A DNA stretch of 64,000 nt from Hypericum androsaemum. Its lineage: Eukaryota; Streptophyta; Magnoliopsida; Malpighiales; Hypericaceae. Position 1 is the first letter of the stretch; every line of letters starts with the position of its first letter. Position numbers and translations under genes: made by a program. The notes beneath the pieces are model-generated. The model was not told where the DNA came from, made no database searches, and saw only the letters and a list, made by a program, of their open reading frames with translations. Of this stretch, positions 11,321 to 23,800 are shown piece by piece. The stretch covers positions 6,156,516 through 6,220,515 of the forward strand of contig OZ023190.1 in assembly GCA_963995505.1 (NCBI GenBank). The letters run 5' to 3'.

Positions 11321-11588
11321 GAGAGAATATGGAAGGAGAACAGTCTGAAATCTCAAAAATATGGAAAATGTGTAGGAGGTTGGGAGAGAGTGTACTAATT
11401 CTCGGGAAAGAGAGAACTAATTTTAGTAGAAATTGATATTTCTTTGATTGAAAATGACTAAAAAGTCCCTTAATAGTTTTTGACCATTAGATTTAAAAAT
11501 TTGGGCACCACATCTCATCTAACGGTCCAAAAAATAGTCCCCACCTATGGACTAAATTTCTTTAATCCCCACTCAATCCATTCTCATC

Positions 11589-12354
11589 GGGCAACATCTC
11601 GAACAACACAAAATAGAGCTAGGAAATAATGGACCTCCTCGGCAGCTGTAAAGACGGGTACCTACAGTACTGGTTGGAGCTGAGCCCTAGACGATTGACG
11701 AGGGTGGGCATGGGGGAGCGAGCTCTGGCCTGAGAAGGAGTGAAACGAGCGGCTTAAAGGCTCGTAATTAGGGGTAGTAATAATCGACAGATTAAAGTTA
11801 ACCTAAAGTTTGACCAAAAAATTAAAATAGAAATCTTATATATTACTTGCATTTTATAACTTTGAGCTTTTACAAAAGATATATACTTTGAATTTATTAA
11901 TCAGAAATCATACTGTTATTACATATAAAATACGATTTTTAGTTGTTGAATAAGTGAAAAATATTACTTCAAAATTTCTGAAATTATAAAAGTTAGGTAT
12001 TCATTTAATTGACGGTTTGTTTGATCTTAACAAAAAAAATCGTGATTGTAATCAATGGATCACCACTATGTTACGCTTAACAGTTTTTCTAAATCCTAAC
12101 AGCAATTTTTCTAACTGTAACAAGAAATTTTGTAACCGCAATCAGTACTAGCCAGGAGCCGAGAGTAGAGTGGACGAAGGTGAACCTGTAGTTCTCACCC
12201 CATCTTTTGGTGGGTTTGCGGTTAATAAGTTTGCGTCCGTAACTTGGAAAGGAATTGGTTTTTTTTTTGTGTGATAGGAAAGTACTGTAATGGGGGTGGC
12301 TCTTTAATGATGATTTCTTACCTATTGGTTTTCTCTTCTTGCCAAATTTATCTT
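11589..12354. other. AT-rich spacer between repeat elements
   Basis: No gene or family-level repeat is recognised. A small ORF on the minus strand (12089-12469) straddles the LINE 3' end and is judged a chance ORF. Confidence 0.4.
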
Positions 12355-15300
12355 CTTTTTTTTGGTAGGTAAATATATTATAATAAATTAAATAAAAGTA
12401 ATTACAGCAAAAGGCTAAAAGGAGGAGACTAGTAGCGAACAAACTCGGTAAATACATTGGCCCTAACATATCCGAAGACCCAGGGTCACTTCACTCTCAC
12501 AAAGTCCCAAAACAAGTCGAGTTCTTGGTTGCCAATGTCCTTGAGGGTCCTTGACCAAAAGATCAATTCCCTAATCCGATAGAAAATAGAATGCTTGAGA
12601 AGCTCACGATCACATTATTTTTCGTCAAAAAATCAACTGGTTCTGATGCAGCCAAAGTCCCCAAGTAATTGCACCAAATAACGAATTCCAAACCTTCCCA
12701 AACATGCCACCGCAAAATAGTCCACACCAATGAGAAAGGGCCGAGTCCAAGGACCAGAACCCACACCATGACAACCCAGCTCGATCCACAAAATAGTCCC
12801 AAATTAAGCAAGAGAATGGGCAAAGAAATAGGAGATGTTCCGGGGTCTCATTGCTGTCCAAACAGAAAGGGCAAAGAGCTTCCCAAGCTTGGATTCTTCT
12901 CATGCGTATTAACACATCGCATATCTGAATACGCCCCTGGATAGCCTTCCACAAGAAACAATCTATTTTGAGGGGGATCAAGCCAGTCCAGACCTTTCTT
13001 AGCTCCAAAATTTCATGGGTGACAACGAAACTGTGTTCTCAAACATGGCTTCTCGAAGACCTGGCCAAGAAGCCACCATTGTCCCATCGCCAATATTTTT
13101 TGTCCTTAGCCCTCCGCCTAAGCCTCACAGGGCTAATGGTGCGTAAAAGCTCAGAGACCATGTCCTCTTCGAAACCCCTCATCGCTCTCTTCCAATTCAG
13201 CGACCACGTCCAAGTTTCCTCCAATCTTTGAGTGGAAAGCATATGAAGTCTACTGAATTTCTCCTTTAAAGATGTGGATGTCGCCCAATTGTCCTCCCAG
13301 AAGAAAAACAACTTCCCATCTCCCAACTTGAGCTGAATTCCATCCAAGAAGTCGGCACGTAACATTTCACCTTCTTTTGCCGCTTTACTTATGCTTTCCC
13401 AGTTGCTCCCGACATTGCCAAGCGGGAGGGAAATAGAGGAGCTCTTAGAGAAAGAGTGAATCCCTGAAATTAACTGAACCCAAAGGGAGTCAACTTCGTA
13501 GCAGAACCTCCAAGACCACTTAAGGATTAAAGATTTGTTTATAAGGGACATAGATTCAATCCCAAATCCGCCCATTTCTTTAGGACGACAAACAACATCC
13601 CACTTAATCAAAGATGAATTTGGGATTGAATCTATGTCCCTTCACCAAACCACATGAAGCGTATAAGCCTTTTCTCAATTTCCAAACAAATTCTACTGGG
13701 GAGCAGGAACATGGAGAGATAATAGATCAGAAGGCAAGAGAGGACTGGTTTGATCAATGTGAACCATCCCCCAAAAGAAAGCAGGTTCCCTTTCCAATTC
13801 CCCAACCTTTTGTCAATTGCGTTCAACATCGGCTTCCAACCAGATTTTAGTTTCATATTGTTCCCAAGCAAGAGGCCCAAATATTTGGTTGGCAAGTAAT
13901 CAAAGGTGCACCCTCATTTCCCGGCCAATTCAGCCGCATTCGAGTCCAACAAGTTGATATGGATGATAGAAGTCTTTCCTAAGTTCACACGCAGCCCAGA
14001 TGAAATACCAAACAACAATATGATTAACTTAAGATTGAGGAGACTTGCCTCGGAAAAATTCGAGAATAACAGGGTATCATCTGCATACTAGAGGATGGAG
14101 AGCTTTAATTGCGAGCCCAGGATATAATGTCGTCGATTACCCCACAATCTGCCGCCTTTGAGATCAAAGCCCAAAGTCCCTCTACCACAATTAGAAAGAG
14201 AAAGGGCGAGAGCGGATCACCTTGTCTCAAACCTCTCTCCAAATTGAAGAGCTTTGTAGGGGAACCGTTAACTAAAACTGAGGACCTAGCCTCCATAACA
14301 CAACCTCTTATCAACTTTCTCCAGGTTTCACCGAAGCCCATAACGGCCTGAATTTCTTCAAGATAGTCCCAGTTTATGCTGTCGAAAGCCTTTTCAAAAT
14401 TAATTTTTACCAAGATAGCTGCCTTCTTGGACTTCTTCAGGAACTGAATTACCTCATTGGCCACCATGACTCCTTTCATGATCTGATGTCCTTTCACGAA
14501 AGCAGACTGCTCCCCACTTATGACTTCATGAATCACCTACTTTAATCTTAGCGCCAAGAGTTTGGAGATGATCTTATAAAGAATGTCAATTAAACTAATT
14601 GGCCTGAATTTGTTAAGAGAAGAGGTTCCTGCAATTTTTGGGATCAAAGCCACGAACGAAGTGGTTGCTCCCTTATGTAGCTTCCCCGAAGAAAAGAAAT
14701 CAGAGACAAAATCATACACTTCCTTTGCAATGACCTCCCAACAGGCTCGAAAAATGTGAAGTTATACCCATCCGGCCCCGAAGATTTGTCTCCCTTGCAA
14801 CTCCACACCGCTTCCCTAATTTCCTCCCTCGTAGGGAAGGCATCCAACATATTTCTCGAATCAGCCGACAGAGATTTGCTGATTGAGCCAGGCAATCTAG
14901 GGCGCACCGCCTTCGTTGCTTGTATTGGTTTTGAAAGAAATTGAAAATCCCACTTTTTATTTCCGTCGGAATACAAGTTTTAGAGGCCCCCACCTTGATG
15001 TAACCAATGAAGTTGTTAGACCGATGATAGTTAGTAGTGGCATGGAAAAAATACGAGTTTCGATCACTGCCCTTTCCCCAAGCGACTCTAGACTTCTGTT
15101 TCCATAAGGAGTTCAAATGAATCTAGCTTGAGATTAAAATTTTCTCCCAGCCCATCTTTTCCGACAATTCAGCCTCAGAAAGGGGCGAACTCTCTTCTTT
15201 CCTGTCCAAAATGGAGATTTCCCTTTTTGCTTGCTCAATCCAGGTCTTAATTTTCCCAAAATGTGTTTGATTCCAATCCTTGATTTTCCTTTTAATCAAT

Positions 15301-16100
15301 CTCAATTTATGAACAAGTCTCTGGGGGCCGTACATGACCTTGTCCAAGTCTCTCCATCACTGCTTAAAGTTAGGCATGAAAGTGGGGTCCAGAAGCCAGT
15401 AATTTAAGAATCCGAAGGGCTTTGGGCCCCAATTAAAAGAACCAGCCTTAAGGATTAGAGGGTTATGATCAGATTGGCCTTTAGGCAAAGCCCATTGAGA
15501 ACCATTTGGATGCAGGTTCAGCCACTCAGCACAAACCAAAATGCTATCAATACGGCTTGCCACACCTTTCTTTTTCCAAGTGAATCTATTCCCTTATAAG
15601 GGGAGGTCAATCATCAAACTCCTATCGATAAACCCCCTGAATTGGTGTGTGCCAGCACTCGAACCCAATCTCATATTCATTTGCTCGCTGTTCAAATATG
15701 TAGCATTGAAGTTTCTTGCCAGGATAACCATCCCCTCCTTCCAAGTAGCAAGAAAAGCCAAAATTTCCTCACACACAGCCGCCTGCTCCGAAGGGGCATG
15801 TGGAGCATAAACAGATATGAACACACAACATTTCTCATCAAATATTAATTCTCCAAGCAAAGCGATCCACCTCGATGACTTAATAACATTCGAGCATTCA
15901 AAATAACCCGGACACCAAATGCACATTATATCTCCAAATTTCCACTACGAGGGAACAAAATCCCACTTTAGTGCTTCTCTGCGCCACATGCTGCGAGCCA
16001 CTTTGAGAGTCGGCTTTAACATCATAGTCTCCTGCAGTATCAAAAGCCCTACAGTATTATCACGAACCAACTTCTTGACCCTTGACCCTTGCCAAAGTTA
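12355..16100 (-). mobile_element. Decayed LINE (non-LTR retrotransposon), minus strand
   Basis: The 3' end is a poly(A), seen as a poly(T) run at 12354-12362 on the + strand. Going upstream on the minus strand come a zinc-knuckle zf-RVT region, reverse transcriptase and an endonuclease of the endo/exonuclease/phosphatase type. The 5' end is missing beyond about 16100 where the endonuclease N-terminus starts. Numerous stops and frameshifts show it is dead. No target duplication was identified. Confidence 0.9.
12560..16090 (-). pseudogene. LINE ORF2 remnant: endonuclease, reverse transcriptase, zf-RVT
   Basis: Fragments in order on the minus strand: endonuclease (16090-15360; GLLILQETMM, then VFISVYAPH, then SRIDSILVC and QSDHNPL), linker (15347-14720), and reverse transcriptase (about 14980-13640). 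The RT pieces include PDGYNFTFF, ALIPKI, FRPISLIDILYKIISK, KINFEKAFDSINWDYL and GLRQGDPLSPFLF, with the catalytic YADDT at 14075-14089. A C-terminal part follows (13611-13039; KWDVVCRPKEMGGFGI), then a zinc-knuckle (13008-12625; CPFCLDSNETPEHLLFLCPFS). The order and motifs are those of plant L1-type LINEs. At least six breaks interrupt it. One junction contains a 25-bp inverted copy of nearby sequence. Confidence 0.9.
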
Positions 16101-17100
16101 TCTATTCTGTTTATGAATTGTGATTCTAGGGTTTTAGTATTTTCCAAGTAGCCAAGATTTCTACAATGGGTTGGTATTTTAGAAAATAGACTTAGTAAAT
16201 TTCTATGTAACTTGGGATAGTTAAATCAGATGATAATAAAATTCTTTTTATTTTGCATATTTTCAATGTTATAACCAAGGTTTAAAAAAAACGTGGTCGG
16301 ACCGGGAATGAGACACTTTGACGTACTAGTTTGGTGGTTGATACTAACAGTATGACTACCGTGCGAACCACCCGAAATTTGGTGTGACTGGATAGTTCAA
16401 CCAATTTTTTTTACTTAGACCGTCGGGTCAAACAAGGTTTTATCCCAAATCAATATAAAATATAATTTAAAATCGCACCACACGCTCGATTTCCCAAAAT
16501 CAACACAAAAGAAACCAAATCAACAAAGAAAAGTGGACTAGAGATGAAATAAATTGGTCGACATTTTCATAATATGAATTTTGAAACCTATATTCAGACT
16601 ACATTTAGTGTATATATTATTTTAAAACGGTAAAAAATACAATAAAAAAGTTTGGTCCGACCGACAATCTAACTGACCAAACTAGAGGACAAAAGAAATC
16701 ACGGATCCACCTCCGAGTCGTTTGGTTATATCCTATTGCTCTACAAAACTTTACCTCACTTCTTAATCACGTCGCCATTCGAAAGTTCTTTTAAAAAAAC
16801 CTTTGAAAAATTCTAAATTTGGGTTAGTCCGAATAAAAAATTCGCTTTCGGCCTCTTGTTGGGCCCGGGTTATCAGGCGTTTTTGGGCTTGAAGCCCTCG
16901 CCTAGATTTGCCACGCAGGTCTGCAGGTGTCTCCCCTCCCTTCCATCGTCAAGGGAATCGGCCGCCTCCTTCAAAGAGAGGGAGTTAAAAAAAAAGGGGG
17001 AGACTAGAATCTCAAAAATATTATACTTTCCCTCCCTTCCCCTCCTCCTAATTTCCGAGAATAGAAAAAGAAAATTAAAATCCAAAAATAGAATTGGGAA
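16101..17100. other. Spacer and upstream region of PDV1
   Basis: 16270-16700 contains GGTCGGACCGG- and GGTCCGACCGAC-like words about 370 bp apart in opposite orientation. These suggest an old inverted-repeat element, with wording similar to the ends of the palindrome at 46641-47850. The last 250 bp before 17101 are the probable promoter and leader of PDV1, with purine-rich AAAGAGAGGGAG and pyrimidine-rich CCTCCC stretches. Confidence 0.35.
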
Positions 17101-18267
17101 ATGGAGGTGGAGGAAATAGAAGCGGTGCTGGAGAGAATATGGGACCTACACGACAAACTGAGCGACGCCATCCACGTCATCACCCGGTCCCACTTCCTCA
17201 ACTCCCTCCCCAAGAAGAAGCCGACCAAGCACCACCAGCAAGGCTTCGTCTTCGCCAAGGAGCTCGACGATTCCGCCGCCGCCGTCCACGAGGCCAAGAG
17301 CCTCAACGCCATCCGCTCCGCCCTCGAGAACCTCGAAGACCAGCTCGACTTCTTCCACGTAATTTTACCTTCCTGCCCCTGCCCCCGCCCCTTCTCTTTC
17401 TAATTTTTTTAGTAGATCTCGTGACCCGTTGTTGCCTCAGAGCGGTTTTCGTCCAATTTGTTAGTCGCAAAGCAACCTATTGTTTTAACATTTTAGGTCG
17501 AATATGGAAAGTCCGAGTTTAGGGTGAATCCGTACAGCCAAACTCGTCAAGTTCGACATAATAGGCCTCGAAAGGATGGAATCGAACGCGTCGAAAATCG
17601 GAAGTTGAAATAGCTATTCGTAGAAGTTTATAATGAGTGTAACTGCTATTTAACCACAATGTTGTTTTGTTTGTGTCGTTGCTTTTTTCGTTGAAGTGGA
17701 CATTGCCGATTCTATTTCGGGGAGTGACGAATTTTATGATGTTTGCAGACTGTACAGACGCAGCAGAGAGCTGAACGGGACTCTGCGATTGCGCGGCTGG
17801 AACAGAGCAGGATCATCCTTGCTCTGAGGTTAGCAGAACACCAAGGTAAAAAGTACAAGGTCATCGAGGAAGCTCTGGCTTTCGTAGGGGACGTGCAGGA
17901 TGCGAGTCGCTTTGTGTTTCCCGAAAACCTATATGGCAGGGCTGGAAGTTTGTGTGGCGAGAATCTTCTCGGGCAAGGTGGTAATGGTAGATCTAATCCG
18001 GTTCTGAGAGTTCTGTTTTCGAGCTTCGAACTGGTGAAGAAATCCCTTGCAGCAGACCATGTAGGAAGCTTGCTGGGTAATGCTGCTGTGTTTGCTGTTA
18101 GCATGATTGCGTTGCTCCATCTACACCACGTGACATACAAGGGGCACTCGTATGAGCCGGAATCTGCTAAAAACGACAGTAGAAACGCCCATAGAGTTCC
18201 TCGGCTGGATCGTTCTCCGTCTGACTGCAGCTTAAACCAGTTGGATGTGATGTTGGCCAGGGGCTAA
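17101..18267 (+). CDS. PDV1: Plastid division protein PDV1
   Basis: Two exons, 17101-17358 and 17749-18267, join in phase 0 (donor GTAATT, acceptor TTTGCAG) to encode 258 residues. The N-terminal cytosolic part has the family block EAVLERIWDLHDKLSDAIH (residues about 7-25), then EAKSLNAIRSALENLEDQL, and a coiled-coil-prone stretch TQQRAERDSAIARLEQSRI across the exon junction. EEALAFVGDVQ follows. A single membrane segment, LLGNAAVFAVSMIALLHL (about 194-211), is followed by a short tail ending DVMLARG. Family knowledge: PDV1 sits in the outer envelope of chloroplasts and recruits the dynamin ARC5/DRP5B to the division site. Its tail in the intermembrane space ends in a conserved glycine that contacts PARC6, and that glycine is present here. 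Length is close to the Arabidopsis protein (about 272). Upstream in-frame starts are absent in the immediate leader. Confidence 0.95.
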
Positions 18268-20037
18268 GAATCATGTTCCCCAGCACAATCCCTGCTTATC
18301 GTGCTACATGTCGAGGAAGCGTTCTCGTTGTGCATAGCTTAGTAGAGTCACCCTTTCCCAGTGTCTGAGATTGAACCGAGTGTGCTGTTGATATTGCTAG
18401 CAAGTTGCTCATTTCCAGGCATATCTTGTTCCTTTGGACCAAATATTGTTCGGTTTCCACCAAGTTTGCAGTAACCAAAGTTCCTTTATGGTGTGTTTTG
18501 TGATATAGAAAGCAGCCAGCCAAGAGGCGCAATCTACTACATTACACAAAACCTTCCTAGTTGCTGGCATTCTTATGTTCGGTCGACTGATCGAAGTTCG
18601 AACTAAAGCTCTCGCAAATATTAACTCTATTGCGTAACTTGCGTTGCAATCTGCAACTGTAGATTGGGCTAATTACCTGTATAATTATCGATAAATGAGT
18701 TATGATTTCCACGTTAGACAGGCACAAGACAAAAAAGTGCGTGGAAGTAATTTGAGACTTGTTTCGCGCTATAGAGATATTGATTAGCTGGTCATAAGAG
18801 GGGGCAGGGATCACGAATAACCTAAAAGGGAGAATGATTTAGTACATAATTAAGCCCAATAATCTGTATTAGTGACCTTAATAGCTCTTATTTGAGTTCC
18901 TATCGGATGCACGAACCGGAATTCCTATCGTCAATTTATACATTTCCATGCAACGGCCAATTCCCTAGTGTATCGTGTTTTGTGTGTACATAGTTCGTTG
19001 TGTCCTCTTAGGATCAACCTGAACAGGTTCCGGCATATTAACAGCGACAACTTTTAGTGGCCATGTTGATTAAATGTTTTTTTAGTAAGTGGATTTTTAT
19101 ACATTTCTATTAAAATTGCAAAGATTAAAAATATTGGCATGTGTAAAGCGACTAATCAAAAATTTCCCGTGTCAATATTTCGTCTTTGATCCAATGTCAA
19201 ATAATAATTGCCTGCTTTTGAAACACATTTCTGCCTAGATTTTTTTCTCGCCATGACCATTATATTGCCGCCTCATGGGTTACCACGATGATCATCTCGA
19301 TCACTCCATTCCATTCTATCGTAGGTAAGCCTCTTGACCATGTTGTCTTCTGTTCTTACTTGTTTGAGGATGTTGAATTCATGCTCATCATTTCCTTCCT
19401 TGGAGTTCTAGCTCTTCTTTTTTAACTGTCACCCCTGATGTATTTTTTTATTAGACTTTGAATGTCTACATGTTCTCCAAATCTAACAAAGCCAAATAAT
19501 ATATGTTGTTTGAGAGCTTGACAGGTATAAAGTCATCCACCACAACCGTCTTAGTTCCTTAGCTCGTCACCTTTCCAATGTGGTGGAAGCTTGTCGATGA
19601 ACAATGTAACCATCACCTTTGGGTCTTTCATTTTTTTTTTTTGAGTTTGGCTTTTGTTTTGTTTTTACAAGTGGTTATTTTATGTTATGTTTGTTAGTTC
19701 TATCTGCCATTACCGTTTTGAAGTTGACCTTTTGTTCGTACCATCTGATGCAACACAACCTCAAGGAAAGTTGGCTGTTGATCCGGCATTCTCTCGGATA
19801 GTCTAAACAAGGTCAGTTCTACCAAGAAGCATCATGAATGGTGCGATTTATTTAGTTGACGTAAGATTCAACATTTTCTTGGTTGGACAAGTTCTGATGG
19901 GCAATATGTTCTTCGTGGAGGGTAATTTTTATCCCTCGAATCCGATGTCTTGGCTATTATTACCAATGGTTCTTTCACACAGCCGTATGTTTATTGGGAT
20001 ATAAAATAGGTTTATGTACCTAATTTCGTGTTTTTTT
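18268..20037. other. Intergenic DNA downstream of PDV1, no gene seen
   Basis: The first 200-300 bp are probably the PDV1 3' UTR. The rest is moderately AT-rich with no ORF resembling a known family and no clear terminal repeat. Confidence 0.4.
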
Positions 20038-20845
20038 TGTTAGGACAGCGGAAGCGTAAACACGAATGTTTGGAACTGTTGCTGATAAATTGTGGTAGAA
20101 CATCGGAAACGATCTTTAGAACAGGTCCGGAGTGATCGTCCCAAGAGCGATTCGAACGAATAGGTAAGGATGGAAGAAATATGGAGAACAAGAAGAGAAG
20201 AATTAGATTAGACTTAGTTGAAGAGAAAAGAATTGGTAGAGGAGAAAGAACTTTATTAAAATTATAGGGGAGAGGGAAAAGGAAAAAACATAAAAGATAA
20301 AAGCTAAGCTACGAAGCTAAAGGATATGAATGTTTGATGTTTGGTTTGTGGGTATCTTTCATGCCTATACCAAGCTCGTCCCAACCCCATACAAAAACCC
20401 TAGGCCGTGTTCAATATAGAAAAATCTAATATAGTTCCGGCCTAATAAGGAAAAACTTAAACTACCCAAAATTTCCAACCTATGTTTGACCTCTTTCCGT
20501 GCTGAATTTGGACAAGTCATAAACTACAAAGTTGTAGACATCTGTCTTCTCTTTCTGCACTTTTAGAATCGTGTCAATCCGATACTTGAGAAAAAAGTTA
20601 CGACATTTTTACCAAAATAAGTTTAGCAGATCCACGGCCTAATAAGGAAAAACCTACTCCTGAAACTTCCAACCCAAGTCTGACCTCCTTCTGCGCCGAA
20701 TTTGGAAAAGTCACAAACTAGAAAGTTCTAGATCTTTGTTTTATCTTTTTGTAGCTTTCATCAATCGGATATACAAGTAGGAAGATATGGTTATTTTACT
20801 GAGACATAGTCAAACAAATCCACGAATTAATTTTCCGCTCCAACA
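20038..20845 (-). repeat. Possible degenerate solo LTR (copia-like)
   Basis: The block starts TGTTAGGACAGCGG and ends CCGCTCCAACA, the TG...CA pattern of an LTR, and includes a GAGAAAGAACTTTATTAAAA word of the kind found in the copia LTR at 42009. No matching partner or target duplication was found. Inside, 20439-20635 and 20636-20793 are a tandem duplication beginning GGCCTAATAAGGAAAAAC. Confidence 0.35.
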
Positions 20846-23800
20846 GGAACACCCGCAACAAACAGTAGCGAGAGATGGGAATAATAGAGGATACACGATA
20901 TACGTGATTAAGCCAACTCACCTACATCTACGAGGCCGAGGCGATCATCACTATAATATACAGAGGTATGAATAATAGGTCATGGGCGTGGCTATGCCTT
21001 GAGCCAAAATCTCTATCTATACTACCATTGTCATTAAGCAATGCCAAAGAAATCATATACCTACCCTCTAATTTATAGATGACAAGTTGAAAATGTTATG
21101 CAATAGGAATAGAGTTCTAACTGAGTTTAAATTTTCAAAATCAATTGTCTTCTCAAACTTCAATAGCTCATCTTCCAAATTAGACCATCTTCATATTGTG
21201 CCTCTTATAGTAAGCTCCATGATCAATCACAAACATGACATCATCCTCATCCGCATCATCCTCATCCGCATCAATCTTGAAAACTCAACCTCGAATAGAA
21301 TCTTCTACAAGTATCATAACATATACTCACCACAAGTCTTAAAATTCAAAAAACCAACACGACGGGAGAAAATTAGTATGCACGTAAATCGAGAATTCTT
21401 TGAAGAAAGCCACAATGCCTGATAACTGCCTAAATTACGTAGGCTAACTTCAATCCCTGAAATTATCTAATCATATAAGCCAACTTTAATCCTAGAAATT
21501 TTTTAATCTTGATGCGTGTCAAAATTCTCATCTATTTGTTGTGTTTTTTTGTTATGTCTCATGCGTCTTTCATTTGCTTTCGTAGTCGTTTCTTTGTGTC
21601 TTATGTCATTTTGCATTTGTTGAGTTTTTTGTTATGTCTCGTGCGTCTTTCTTTGGCTTTCGTAGTCATTTCTTTGTGTATTATGTCATTTTACATTTGT
21701 TAAGTCTTGAAAGTGGACTTTTATGTCTTGCCGTATTTTGCAGGAGTTTAAGAGCTATTTGGAGCAAGGAGCGGAAGTGGTGCTTCGAGCTAAGGAGCAT
21801 AAGAGCATAGGGACTGGATTAAGAACTTGACATATACCACCTCTTTAGTGTGCGCCAGGGATGCGTTAACAAGGAACCTTGCACACGCCACCAACCTAGC
21901 GTACACTAGGATGATCGATTTAGGGAGGAAAGCACGCTAGTCTAGAGGCACATGCGAGGAAACTCAGTTTTTACATGTTGGCGTATGTTACTATGAGCTA
22001 GCGTACGCATGGCATGATGCAGCCACATCATCTGCCACGATTATCATCGAATAATTTAGTCATTTTAGGTTTTATTATTCGGCAGGTGTAGCCTAGAATT
22101 TTTTTTCCTATTTTAGGTTTTGTGCCTAACTTTGTTTTTTACCTAGCGCTAAAGAAACCCTTCTTATTTATAGGTTTTAGATACGCTTAACACCCTAGCT
22201 TTTACATAATTTACATACACTTTGTTTTACGTTCTTCGTCAATTGGCATTGAGACTCCTACAGTCTGTTGGTGATTTCTTCTCTACTCTATGTTCTTTAT
22301 CATACTTTCCATTACCATGTTTTGCATGCTTACCATGAGTAGTGAGTATTCTCCGTATTGAGCACGATGCTATTAAATGGTAGTTTGTTAGGCTAGGTTA
22401 TGGATTGACTACCTAGAGTAGCAGTTGTTAATTTGATAATACTTAGTTTAGATTGATCACCTAGACTATGATCTAAGTTAACACTAAGAGGTCAATAGGT
22501 AATTAGGATTAACGAAAAAATTGATTAGCACATCTTAAAGTAACAGTTTTGAGTCTGTGTGAGTCATTTTATGCCATTTTTAGGTCTGTTGCCTAGAATA
22601 GTTTCACGTTTATATTTTCGTGTCTTTTGGAGGAGGGTTTTGCAGGGACGCGATGACCTAGTGAGAGGAGGCGAGCTTTGGTAGAATCGAGCTTAGAGAT
22701 AGCCAGCCGGAACCAAACTACACCCGCCGAACGATAAAATTTGTATCTGCCGGTGTTTCTCCTGTAGGCACACGCGGCGCGGGAGGACTTCATTCTGATT
22801 TCTCTAAACCTCCTGTGTCCTACTAGGCGGCGCCCCATTTCTGTCGAGCGGCGCCAGAAGAGAGTGAGGTGAGTGTTTTTACGAAGAAACTGACGAACGG
22901 TAGAATCGCCTGCCAGTCGGTGCCCATGTCGCCACTTGAACTCCGCACCTGCCGGTCGGTGCCCAAACCCTAGAATTGCCTGCCAGCTCATCTCGCCAGA
23001 TGGCGCCACTTGCATTGGACAGCAATTTTGCCAAATTTGAGGGCATTTTGGATTTTTAATCTCATTTTAGGATTTAGGGGGAGACTTCTCTATAAATACT
23101 CTCTCAGCCCATCTAGTTGTAAGCTTGGACACCAAAGACTTTAAATTAGGGTTTTAGTTGTTCAAGGAGGAGCTCAAAGAGCAAGAAGGGGATGACGGGT
23201 TCGGATCGAGCGGCTCTTCACCATGATTGAGCACTCTCTTTCCCTTCTCTTTATCGCTTTCGTGACATTGTTCCTTTGAATGCATAGTTATTTTGTTTAA
23301 ATGACTATGTGTGAGTAGTTTTCTTTTGGGTCGGGTGACTTAGCACCCCCAAAATGCTTGGTCTAGAATGGGCTTGATCTTTAGAGCGTGTAGCAGTTAG
23401 TGACCGTAATGCGTTGGGTAATGGACCTCCGTTGGAACGTAATGACGAGAGCGTTAGTAACGACCTAAATTCCTTCTCAATCAATTGTAGCGTAACCCAA
23501 AGTACCTAGCCGTAAAGGGGAGCGTGAAAAAGTCTAACTGTTAGACTACACATTTACCCGATAGATATAGCCGTAAAAATAGACTTTACCAAGAATGGTA
23601 GTGTTTAATTGGTCATATGGTGGTGCTTTAATGAGTGAGGTCTAGGAGGGACAAGTTGTGGTAGTCTCGACACCTAGGTGAGGTTGACAACTTACCAATA
23701 TTAGGTGTGAGTGACGGTCTCGCCGGGAATCCCTAGTACCTTTTTTGTAGTGTGAAGTACTTAGCCATGAGACGGCATGCCATAGTTCACCTAGGCCCAC

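Larger units (their letters stand above)
6656..11588. mobile_element. Large element built on opposed 22-bp minisatellite arrays
   Basis: The left edge (near 6656, GATGGGGACAAG...AGTCCCC) and right edge (to about 11588, TGGGGATTAAAG reverse-complemented) resemble the edges of a much shorter copy at 57629-57874, which is why they are taken as borders. Inside are a + oriented array of GATATTGGTTT units (about 7610-9340), a reverse-oriented array (about 9440-10640), coding-like islands, a purine-rich repeat region (11020-11320) and a nested Mutator-like foldback. No target duplication was found, so the class is unknown. Weak resemblance of the islands to FAR1/MULE-type proteins is only a hint. 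Confidence 0.55.

Noticed and set aside
11036..11436. Two overlapping Gly/Glu/Arg-rich ORFs
   Set aside because: Explained by the purine-rich tandem repeats; repeated peptide text without any known domain.
12089..12469. 126-residue minus-strand ORF near the LINE 3' end
   Set aside because: Straddles the LINE poly(A) border and low-complexity sequence. No family resemblance.
22593..23015. 140-residue minus-strand ORF
   Set aside because: No recognisable domain, Arg-rich out-of-frame text over LTR-like leader DNA with a TATA box on the other strand. Most likely chance.
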